Shown: positions 1-5,224 of the stretch, in pieces
Layout of the letters: every line of letters begins with the position of its first letter
Numbering within the stretch: the first letter of the stretch is position 1
NCBI GenBank assembly: GCA_900552925.1
Contig: USBH01000070.1
Location: forward strand, 1 to 7,991
Length of the DNA stretch: 7,991 bases
Source: an uncultured Oscillospiraceae bacterium
GTDB lineage: Bacteria > Bacillota > Clostridia > Oscillospirales > Acutalibacteraceae
Direction: 5' to 3'
Made by a program: the position numbers and the translations under genes
Notes under the pieces: model-generated
The model's database searches: none
Told to the model about the DNA's origin: nothing
The model's input: the letters and a program-made list of their open reading frames with translations, nothing else

Positions 1-48
1 TCTACACCGTCTAATTCGTCGGCAGCGTCAGATGTGTATAAGAGACAG
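1..48 (+). other. Illumina Nextera P5-side adapter (artefact)
   Basis: This stretch is synthetic. Bases 1-7 are the last seven bases of the Illumina P5 oligo (TCTACAC). Bases 8-15 (CGTCTAAT) match, from memory, Nextera XT i5 index S510. Bases 16-29 are the Read 1 overhang (TCGTCGGCAGCGTC), and 30-48 are the 19-bp Tn5 mosaic end AGATGTGTATAAGAGACAG. The order P5, index, overhang, mosaic end, insert is exactly that of a Nextera library molecule. Its presence at a contig tip means untrimmed read-through was assembled. Real sequence begins at base 49. The mosaic end must not be read as a natural transposon end. Confidence 0.98.
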
Positions 49-89
49 ATTAAAAGTCAACCCCGAAAATGAATGGTGGTGGTGAAAAG

Positions 90-107
90 AGATGGTTCAA
101 AAAAGGT
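90..107 (-). repeat. IS110 subterminal inverted repeat, right copy
   Basis: Read in the transposase direction this is ACCTTTTTTGAACCATCT. It is the inverted partner of 1469-1486, with one mismatch in 18 bp. It lies 53 bp past the transposase stop and about 42 bp from the adapter junction, so it is internal to the element end. Subterminal repeats are described mainly for the IS1111 subgroup of this family. Confidence 0.8.
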
Positions 108-160
108 ATAGCAAAGCTGAGGTCTTGTCAGACCCCTGCTGGCTATTCAAGTGGTTGCAG

Positions 161-1339
161 TTAAGATGCTGAGCAATATGGCTGCATGGATTTCTCCATG
201 GCAAATATCAGACGAACTAACTTCTTGGCAGCATGAGAGATGGCAATATTGTAGTGTTTTCCCTCCGCCCGCTTCTTGGCAAGATAATCAGCAAAAGCCG
301 GGTCCCAGTAGCAGACATACTTGGTTGCGTTGCAAAGTGCGTAGCGTAAGTATCGGGAGCCACGCTTTTCCATGTGCGGGTAGCAATTTTTGAGCTGGCC
401 GGACTGGTAAGTAGAGGGAGACATCCCGGCATAGGCCAACAGCTTGTCTGGGGAGTCAAAGCGGGTAAAGTCGCCGACCTCAGCCAGGATCATGGCGGCC
501 ATGCGGAACCCCAACCCTGGGATAGTGGTAATAGGCGAATGAAGCTCACCCATAATGGATTGGATTTGTTCTTCGATTTCATCAATTTCACGATCCAGTT
601 CCCGGATGAGGCGGATGGTGTGCTGTAATTCAAGGGACTTGGCAGGCATCCGAGAGCCAATGGAATTTCTGGCAGCATCTCGTATTTCAAGAGCCATATC
701 CCGCTTGTAGTGGCCTTTGGAGGCGGTTTCGAGCAGTGTTTTCAGCCTTGTCAAATGGGCTGCGGCAACCTGCTTTGCGCCGGGGAGCTCCTCTAACAGG
801 GAGTAAACAGAGGTCATGTGAAGTGTGGGGACCAGTTTTTCCAGTTCGGGAAACAGGATACAGACCAATCGAGAAATAGAACTTTTCAGTTTCGCCCGTT
901 CTTTTACCTTGTCAAAACGGTATCTGGTCAGTGACTTTAGCTCCTCATTGTGGTATGCTGTACTTGTGTAGGGTTTGAGGCCCGCATCGGATAACAGCAT
1001 AGAAGCAATCGTTCGCGCATCCACCCGGTCAGTTTTGGTTTTTCTCAGACTGAGGCTCTTTCGGTAGAGGTTTGTGCGCAAGGGGTTCAGGACATAGGTG
1101 GTCAGACCGTTGTCAAGGAGAAACCCGAGAAGGTTGTAGCTGTAATGTCCGGTCGCCTCAAGCCCTACTTTTATTTTGTCCTGAGAGTTGGTGCAGTCCT
1201 GGATTCTCTGCAACAGACGGTGAAACCCATCCATGTTGTTGGGAATCGTGAACACATCCGCCAGGACTTCCCCCTCAGAGCTGACGATGAAGCAATCGTG
1301 CTTGTCTTTTGAGACATCAATACCAACAGAAATCACCAT
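161..1339 (-). CDS. IS110-family DEDD transposase (bridge-RNA-guided recombinase)
   Basis: The 392-residue protein catalyses excision and insertion of the element. The N-terminal RuvC-like DEDD domain shows GIDVSK (Asp8), EATGHY (Glu61) and KTDRVDA (Asp104, Asp107). The middle is a charged, probably coiled-coil region at about 235-265 (RELDREIDEIEEQIQ). The C-terminal Transposase_20 domain starts at about 270 with IPGLG and contains AGMSPSTYQSG; Ser313 of the QSG motif is the likely nucleophile by analogy with IS621. The start was chosen at the ATG read from 1339 because GGAGGG (1347-1352) sits 7 nt upstream; the frame stays open to 1411, but that longer form has no ribosome site. Length and catalytic residues are normal, so the protein looks intact and potentially active. 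Family membership is secure; guide-RNA dependence is inferred from IS621 and its relatives. Confidence 0.96.
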   Translation of the reverse strand: MVISVGIDVSKDKHDCFIVSSEGEVLADVFTIPNNMDGFHRLLQRIQDCTNSQDKIKVGLEATGHYSYNLLGFLLDNGLTTYVLNPLRTNLYRKSLSLRKTKTDRVDARTIASMLLSDAGLKPYTSTAYHNEELKSLTRYRFDKVKERAKLKSSISRLVCILFPELEKLVPTLHMTSVYSLLEELPGAKQVAAAHLTRLKTLLETASKGHYKRDMALEIRDAARNSIGSRMPAKSLELQHTIRLIRELDREIDEIEEQIQSIMGELHSPITTIPGLGFRMAAMILAEVGDFTRFDSPDKLLAYAGMSPSTYQSGQLKNCYPHMEKRGSRYLRYALCNATKYVCYWDPAFADYLAKKRAEGKHYNIAISHAAKKLVRLIFAMEKSMQPYCSAS

Positions 1340-1374
1340 AACAAATCCCTCCAGCGGTAAATATGTGATGCTGC

Positions 1375-1392
1375 ATCCACAGTACACCTTAC
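1375..1392 (-). repeat. Second copy of the stem arm found at 1508-1525
   Basis: In the transposase direction both copies read GTAAGG, then four variable bases, then CTGTGGAT; the variable bases are TGTA here and GATG at 1508-1525. That is 14 of 18 positions identical as a direct repeat. Both copies are complementary to the single arm at 1450-1467, so they could form mutually exclusive hairpins. Confidence 0.6.
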
Positions 1393-1468
1393 TTTTGTAG
1401 CCTTGTTCCACATAAACCGTCTGGCGGTATTTAACTGATCAACAAAATTGTAAGGGGCTGTGGTTGGA

Positions 1469-1486
1469 ACCTTTCTTGAACCATCT
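1469..1486 (-). repeat. IS110 subterminal inverted repeat, left copy
   Basis: Read in the transposase direction this is AGATGGTTCAAGAAAGGT, which pairs with 90-107 at 17 of 18 positions. It sits in the apical loop of the predicted 1450-1525 stem, about 130 bp upstream of the transposase start. Confidence 0.8.
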
Positions 1487-1571
1487 TGTGGTAGGAGATT
1501 TACACCAATCCACAGCATCCCTTACAGTGTAGCACACAGCCCTTGGAGAGGGGCTCTAATAACTACTACTC

Positions 1572-1601
1572 TATAATACAAGGAGATTTTATAAAAAGGA
1601 G
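1572..1601 (+). promoter_or_regulatory. -10 box and ribosome site of the GNAT gene
   Basis: A perfect TATAAT lies at 1572-1577. No good -35 lies 17 nt upstream: 1549-1554 is AGGGGC, and TTGGAG at 1543-1548 is 23 nt away. AAGGAG at 1596-1601 is 7 nt before the ATG at 1609 and decides that start. A second AAGGAG at 1580-1585 has no usable start after it. The insertion sequence ends just upstream and may have displaced the original -35. Confidence 0.5.
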
Positions 1602-1608
1602 CGTATTT

Positions 1609-2079
1609 ATGATTATACCCATAAACGACGAATTCCGGCCACAGGTCAATCAGCTTATTGCGGACGAATGGGCGGGCCCCATCGTCGTGACCAAGGGGGT
1701 CGCGCACGACACCTCCGATTCCGACGGGTTTATTTCCGTACAGGATGGCGCGCTGACAGGCTATGTGCTCTACACCATCGAAAACGGCCAGTGCGAAATC
1801 CTCGTCCTGCACAGCCTTGTGGAAAATCGGGGCATCGGTTCGGCGCTGATCCGTTCGGTCATGGATATTGCCGGAAAGAACGGCTGCTCGCGCGTCTGGC
1901 TGATCACGACGAACGACAACATCCACGCGATACGGTATTACCAGCGGTTCGGCTTCGCACTGAAGGGCGTCTACATCGACGCGCTGGATGAATCCAGAAA
2001 GCTGAAGCCCTCCATCCCGCAGCTCGGCAACGAGAACATCCCGATCCAGCACGAATTTGAATTCAGCTATACACTGTAA
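1609..2079 (+). CDS. GNAT-family N-acetyltransferase
   Basis: The 156-residue soluble protein should transfer acetyl from acetyl-CoA to an amine; the substrate cannot be told from sequence. Motif A, the pyrophosphate-binding loop, is ENRGIGSALI at 72-81 with R74, G75 and G77 (R-x-x-G-x-G/A type). Motif B is NIHAIRYYQRFGF at 104-116, carrying the conserved Asn and the Tyr that usually acts as general acid. The length is typical for a single-domain GNAT. The ATG at 1609 is preferred because AAGGAG is 7 nt upstream; the frame also opens at a TTG at 1543, but that would translate through the TATAAT region. It is the first chromosomal gene beside the insertion sequence and is transcribed away from it. 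A 285-bp gap follows, so no operon partner is evident. Confidence 0.93.
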   Translation: MIIPINDEFRPQVNQLIADEWAGPIVVTKGVAHDTSDSDGFISVQDGALTGYVLYTIENGQCEILVLHSLVENRGIGSALIRSVMDIAGKNGCSRVWLITTNDNIHAIRYYQRFGFALKGVYIDALDESRKLKPSIPQLGNENIPIQHEFEFSYTL

Positions 2080-2287
2080 GGCCAAGGCGGCTGTACGGCC
2101 GCGGTGTGCGCTTTTCGGCGCTCAAATCATGGGGGCATGACCATTGAACTGTGTTTGAATGTTAATGGAGCCGCTTTTCCCCGCTCTACAGGACAAGGGG
2201 GCTCCGGTCCTCTGCATCTCACCCATCCGCCCGCAGCCGTATTCGCCGTGCGGGCGAATACGGTCCACCGAATTTCAATATTTTTCT
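2080..2287 (+). other. Gene-free structured region between the GNAT gene and the membrane protein
   Basis: No convincing coding region was found here. It holds several inverted repeats: a weak GCGGC/GCCGC hairpin at 2087-2102 just after the GNAT stop, a longer-range GGAGCC/GGCTCC pair (2167-2172 with 2200-2205), and the perfect 11-bp hairpin at 2237-2263. None is followed by a U-run typical of an intrinsic terminator. I could not match it to a known riboswitch or T-box, and no well-spaced -35/-10 pair was seen. Confidence 0.5.
2237..2263 (+). promoter_or_regulatory. Perfect 11-bp hairpin upstream of the membrane protein gene
   Basis: CCGTATTCGCC (2237-2247) and GGCGAATACGG (2253-2263) are exact reverse complements around the 5-nt loop GTGCG. 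It is about 25 nt before the GGAGGTG ribosome site at 2288-2294. No T-run follows directly. It could be a degenerate terminator of the upstream transcript, an operator for a dimeric repressor, or an mRNA leader structure; the sequence does not choose between them. Confidence 0.55.
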
Positions 2288-2294
2288 GGAGGTG
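2288..2294 (+). promoter_or_regulatory. Strong ribosome site GGAGGTG with no ATG, GTG or TTG start behind it
   Basis: GGAGGTG lies 7 nt before an in-frame CTG (2302) of the O-antigen ligase-like gene, while the first in-frame ATG is 63 nt further on at 2365. The in-frame TGA at 2293-2295 overlaps the motif, so translation cannot begin further upstream in that frame. The GTG inside the motif (2292) opens a different, arginine-rich frame that looks like a shadow. Confidence 0.55.
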
Positions 2295-2364
2295 AATCGG
2301 TCTGCAACGCTTCAGGGAACTGCTGCAGGAGCTCGGCACGCTGACGCCGAACGAGAAGGTCCTG

Positions 2365-3552
2365 ATGGTCCTCACCGCCTCGATCTTTCTCACGGTTTAT
2401 GTGGAAGTCGCCGTGCTGATCCTTCTTCCGATTTATATTTTCATCACCAAGCAGGGCTTTATTTTTTTGCGGCGCAAGCAGGACGTAGTTTTCCTTTCGA
2501 TTTTCTGGGTGCTTTCCATGGTCGTCACAATATACTGGGGCGGCACGGCTGTGGACATTCTGCTCGGCATCTTCATGATCTTCGCCTTTGTGGCGATGAT
2601 CTTCATTACATACACCATGACGCAGCGCATGTTTCGGATCATCCTTTCCTTTGTCTGCTTCATGAGCCCCTACTGTCTCCTGATCGCGCTGATCCAGCGC
2701 GCGCTCGGCATGCGCTGGGCGTACGGGGCGCGCTACAGCTCTGTGTTTTCAAACCCGAATTATTATGCTTTTTACATTTCGCTCGTCATCCTCTTCTGCA
2801 TTTACAACATCGTCAAGAGCGACAACCGCCGCATGCAGCTCGCTTATGCCGCGCTGATCCCGATCAACCTGATCGCGCTCGATCTGACGGAATGCCGCAC
2901 AACCTATATCGTGCTGGTGATCGTCTGCCCGGTCATGCTGTTTTTGAGCGGCAAAAAGAAATGGGGCGCGATTTATCTCGCCGCGCTGGCCGCTTTCGCT
3001 GCCGCGACGCTGTTTCTCGGCGACTCCCTGCATTTTCTGCCGCGTGTCGACGAGCTCGCCAAAGACGTCGCCAAGCGCTTCGACATCTGGGGCGGCGCGA
3101 TCGGCAGCATCCTCGACGCGCCGGTCTTCGGACGCGGCTACAACACCTACGTCCGCATCCGCGACCTGTACGACGCCTACGGCATCGCCAAGCACTCGCA
3201 CAACCTGGTGCTTGAGGTGCTGATGGACTTCGGCCTCGTCGGCACGGCCGTGCTGCTCGGCTACTTCTCGATCAACGTGAGTAAGATCATCCGGCTGCAC
3301 CGGCAGAACAAGTGCCACCAGCGCTACGCGCTGACGGTGTCCGTCATCGTCTGTGTGCTGCTGCACGGGCTGCTCGACATCACGATGCTCTGGCCGCAGA
3401 CGAGCCTGCTCATCATGTACGTCGTGGGCTTCAGCACCGAATACGACAAGGTGCACATCTTCGGCACAAACCGGAAGCACGAGATTCTTCCCGTGCACAC
3501 GCACAGCCAGAAGACCCCGCCGCCGGATGAGCCCGGGGAACCAATTTTGTAA
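2365..3552 (+). CDS. O-antigen ligase / Wzy-type polysaccharide polymerase family membrane protein
   Basis: This 395-residue integral membrane protein of the Wzy_C family has about eleven hydrophobic segments. They lie near 2-28, 41-58, 62-83, 92-113, 131-150, 158-173, 179-195, 200-218, 281-303, 321-340 and 347-356. Family signs are SNPN at 129-132, the C-R-T-T motif at 177-180, and the large extracytoplasmic loop (about 219-280) with RFDIWGGA (R238, W242), GRGYN at 256-260 and HSHN at 277-280. Relatives join undecaprenyl-linked glycans to an acceptor or to each other; the glycan here is unknown. The hydrophilic tail after 360 ends in a proline-rich stretch. The start given is the first ATG, weakly served by AGAAGG. 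A CTG at 2302 behind a strong ribosome site would add 21 residues (QRFRELLQELG...) and give 416. No glycosyltransferase genes adjoin it, so it stands apart from any capsule cluster. A terminator follows. Confidence 0.9.
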   Translation: MVLTASIFLTVYVEVAVLILLPIYIFITKQGFIFLRRKQDVVFLSIFWVLSMVVTIYWGGTAVDILLGIFMIFAFVAMIFITYTMTQRMFRIILSFVCFMSPYCLLIALIQRALGMRWAYGARYSSVFSNPNYYAFYISLVILFCIYNIVKSDNRRMQLAYAALIPINLIALDLTECRTTYIVLVIVCPVMLFLSGKKKWGAIYLAALAAFAAATLFLGDSLHFLPRVDELAKDVAKRFDIWGGAIGSILDAPVFGRGYNTYVRIRDLYDAYGIAKHSHNLVLEVLMDFGLVGTAVLLGYFSINVSKIIRLHRQNKCHQRYALTVSVIVCVLLHGLLDITMLWPQTSLLIMYVVGFSTEYDKVHIFGTNRKHEILPVHTHSQKTPPPDEPGEPIL

Positions 3553-3560
3553 GCCTTCAC

Positions 3561-3590
3561 AAAGGCCGCCGGATTTTTCGGCGGCCTTTT
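3561..3590 (+). terminator. Intrinsic terminator after the O-antigen ligase-like gene
   Basis: AAAGGCCGCCG (3561-3571) pairs perfectly over 11 bp with CGGCGGCCTTT (3579-3589) around a 7-nt loop, followed by a T-rich tract. It begins 8 nt after the stop codon and separates this gene from the PurF-like gene. Confidence 0.92.
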
Positions 3591-3625
3591 CTCTATTGTT
3601 TGCCCTTTTCCTTTTCGCCGCTTTT

Positions 3626-3634
3626 TGCTATAAT
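3626..3634 (+). promoter_or_regulatory. Extended -10 promoter of the PurF-like gene
   Basis: TGC TATAAT gives a TGn extended -10 with a perfect hexamer. No strong -35 lies 17 nt upstream (3606-3611 is TTTTCC), which fits an extended -10 promoter. It sits between the upstream terminator and the gene, about 44 nt before the ATG. Confidence 0.7.
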
Positions 3635-3677
3635 AGTCCTGTCTTTTTAATTCTTACAGCAAAGGAAGTTTCAGTTT

Positions 3678-5093
3678 ATGGGCGGATTTTTTGGCGCTAC
3701 ATCCCGGGAAGACTGCGTCTTCGACCTGTTCTTCGGCGTGGATTACCACTCCCACCTCGGCACACGCCGGGCCGGCATGGCGGTCTATGACCCCGAGACC
3801 GGCTTCGACAAGGCGATCCACAACATTGAGAACGCGCCGTTTCGAACCAAATTCACTTCGGAATCGCAGACCATGCACGGCACCATGGGCATCGGCTGCA
3901 TCTCCGACTACGAGGCGCAGCCGATTCTGGTGCGCTCGCAGCACGGCACCTTTGCCATCACGACGGTCGGCAAAATCAACAACGCCGACGAGATCCTGAA
4001 AACGGTCATCAGCCACAACGCGCACTTCTTCGAGATGCAGAACGGCGAGATCAACCCGACGGAGCTTGTCGCCGCCATCATCAACCAGAAGGACAATTTC
4101 ATCGACGGCATCCGCTTCGCGCAGGAAATCGTGGACGGCTCGCTCTCGATGCTGATCCTGACGCCGAAGGGCATCTACGCCGCGCGCGACAAGCTCGGCC
4201 GCACGCCGATCGTCCTCGGCAAGAAGAGCGACGGCTTCTGCGCGAGCTTTGAGAGCTTCGCGTACCTCAACCTCGGCTACCAGGACTACCGCGAGCTCGG
4301 CCCGGGCGAGATCGTCGTTTTCGACACGGAGAGCGTCCGCACGCTCGTCGCGCCGGGGAAGAAAATGAAGATCTGCACCTTCCTGTGGGTCTACTACGGT
4401 TACCCCTCCTCCTCGTATGAGGGCATCAGCGTCGAGCAGATGCGCTACAACTGCGGCAGACTGCTCGCAAAGCGCGACAAGGACGACGACGTGCACCCGG
4501 ATACCGTCGCCGGCGTTCCGGATTCCGGCACCGCGCACGCGATCGGCTACGCGAACGAGTCCGGCATCCCTTACTCCCGCCCGTTCATCAAGTACACGCC
4601 CACCTGGCCGCGTTCCTTCATGCCGACGCACCAGAGCAAGCGCGACCTCATCGCCAAGATGAAGCTGATCCCGGTGCACGACCTGATCGACGGCAAGAGC
4701 CTGCTTCTGATCGACGACTCGATCGTGCGCGGCACGCAGCTGCGCGAGACGACCGAATTCCTGTACGCGAGCGGCGCCAAAGAGGTGCACATCCGCCCCG
4801 CCTGCCCGCCGCTGCTTTTCGGCTGCAAGTACCTGAACTTCTCGCGCTCCACCTCGGAGATGGAGCTCATCACGCGCCGCGTGATCCGCGAGCTCGAGGG
4901 CTGCGACCCGGACTACGACACCCTCTGCGAATACGCGAACCCGGACAGCGAAAAGTACCAGAAGATGGTGGACCGCATCTGCGAGCTCCAGCACTTCACC
5001 TCGCTGCGCTACCACCGCCTGGACGACCTGATCGAATCCGTCGGCATCGACCCCGAATGCCTCTGCACCTACTGCTGGGACGGCAAGGAATAA
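3678..5093 (+). CDS. Amidophosphoribosyltransferase-like protein (PurF paralogue) without the catalytic cysteine
   Basis: This 471-residue cytosolic protein aligns by eye with PurF, which makes phosphoribosylamine from PRPP and glutamine. The C-terminal phosphoribosyltransferase half is intact: VPDSG at 280-284, YANESGIPY at 291-299, and the PRPP loop LLIDDSIVRGT at 343-353 with Asp346 and Asp347. The cysteines matching the Fe-S ligands of Bacillus PurF appear present: Cys233 (KICTF), Cys383 (FGCKY) and Cys463/Cys466 (CTYC). The N-terminal Ntn glutaminase half is degenerate. It starts MGGFFG, so Gly2 (codon GGC) replaces the nucleophilic Cys, the HVRY motif reads CISDYEAQ (74-81), and no NGN loop is seen near 97-102. 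AAAGGAAG (3661-3668) supports the ATG at 3678. Own promoter and terminator imply a single-gene unit. From memory, MGGFFG is shared by a clostridial/Bacteroidetes subgroup annotated as PurF; its substrate is unknown to me, and ammonia or another nucleophile is possible. Confidence 0.9.
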   Translation: MGGFFGATSREDCVFDLFFGVDYHSHLGTRRAGMAVYDPETGFDKAIHNIENAPFRTKFTSESQTMHGTMGIGCISDYEAQPILVRSQHGTFAITTVGKINNADEILKTVISHNAHFFEMQNGEINPTELVAAIINQKDNFIDGIRFAQEIVDGSLSMLILTPKGIYAARDKLGRTPIVLGKKSDGFCASFESFAYLNLGYQDYRELGPGEIVVFDTESVRTLVAPGKKMKICTFLWVYYGYPSSSYEGISVEQMRYNCGRLLAKRDKDDDVHPDTVAGVPDSGTAHAIGYANESGIPYSRPFIKYTPTWPRSFMPTHQSKRDLIAKMKLIPVHDLIDGKSLLLIDDSIVRGTQLRETTEFLYASGAKEVHIRPACPPLLFGCKYLNFSRSTSEMELITRRVIRELEGCDPDYDTLCEYANPDSEKYQKMVDRICELQHFTSLRYHRLDDLIESVGIDPECLCTYCWDGKE

Positions 5094-5109
5094 AATACAA
5101 GGCGAAAGC

Positions 5110-5139
5110 GCCGGCCTCCTCTGCGGGGCCGGCCTTTTT
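5110..5139 (+). terminator. Intrinsic terminator after the PurF-like gene
   Basis: GCCGGCC (5110-5116) pairs with GGCCGGC (5127-5133), with a further G-U and C-G pair inside, followed by CCTTTTT. It begins 16 nt after the stop codon. Confidence 0.9.
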
Positions 5140-5150
5140 CATTTTCCCAC

Positions 5151-5179
5151 TTGTTTTCCGGGCGGAAAGCGGCTATAAT
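5151..5179 (+). promoter_or_regulatory. Promoter of the SGNH hydrolase / P-loop kinase pair
   Basis: A perfect TATAAT lies at 5174-5179, with a weak -35-like TTGTTT at 5151-5156 and an ideal 17-nt spacer. It lies after the terminator of the preceding gene and 45 nt before the ATG at 5225. Confidence 0.65.
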
Positions 5180-5224
5180 CGGAGTGAAATAACCGCAGCA
5201 GCGGGTTTGGGAGAGAATAACAGC

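Larger units (their letters stand above)
1340..1525 (-). ncRNA. Candidate bridge (seek) RNA in the IS110 5' end
   Basis: Read in the transposase direction, this gene-free stretch begins with a long stem. Bases 1505-1525 pair with 1450-1467 through three blocks: GTAAGGG/CCCTTAC, GCTGTGG/CCACAGC and TTGG/CCAA. That makes 18 pairs interrupted only by a 2-nt and a 1-nt bulge. The 37-nt loop holds the left copy of the subterminal inverted repeat. A second, imperfect copy of the 5' arm lies at 1375-1392 (GTAAGG, four different bases, CTGTGGAT) and could pair with the same 3' arm. An extended -10 (TGC TACACT, 1534 to 1526) lies just upstream. Position and size (roughly 180 nt between left end and transposase) match bridge RNAs known from the IS110 group. 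The guide loops have not been assigned, so this is a candidate. Confidence 0.5.
49..1540 (-). mobile_element. IS110-family insertion sequence (right end possibly cut by the contig end)
   Basis: The element is one DEDD recombinase gene flanked by non-coding ends, about 110 bp downstream and 200 bp upstream of the gene. An 18-bp subterminal inverted repeat flanks the gene: 90-107 against 1469-1486, matching at 17 of 18 positions. The longer non-coding stretch lies 5' of the recombinase, as in the IS110 group, whereas IS1111-group elements carry their guide RNA 3' of the gene. Neither terminus can be fixed from sequence alone, because the family makes no simple terminal repeats or target duplications. 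The left terminus is inferred to lie near 1532-1543 from the promoter geometry described in the findings. The right terminus is at or beyond base 49, where the contig breaks into adapter. The element is visibly AT-richer than the chromosomal genes after 1609. Confidence 0.85.

Noticed and set aside
30..48. Tn5-type mosaic end as evidence for a natural transposon
   Set aside because: It is continuous with the Nextera index and P5 tail, so it is library adapter.
121..134. GGTCT/AGACC hairpin as a transposase terminator
   Set aside because: The stem is only 5 bp with no U-tract in the transposase direction; it is too weak to call.
1333..1518. 61-residue minus-strand frame in the IS 5' end
   Set aside because: It overlaps the predicted structured RNA region, no strong ribosome site was seen, and it shows no recognisable motif.
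2141..2166. TTGAAC ... GTTAAT as a promoter for the O-antigen ligase-like gene
   Set aside because: The spacer is only 11 nt and both boxes are weak.
2292..3215. 307-residue frame starting at a GTG inside the ribosome site
   Set aside because: It is an Arg/His-rich shadow in another frame of the clearly recognised membrane protein.
3654..5015. 453-residue open frame on the minus strand
   Set aside because: It lies wholly opposite the PurF-like gene, is rich in Arg/Ala/Val/Asp without motifs, and reflects high-GC antisense openness.
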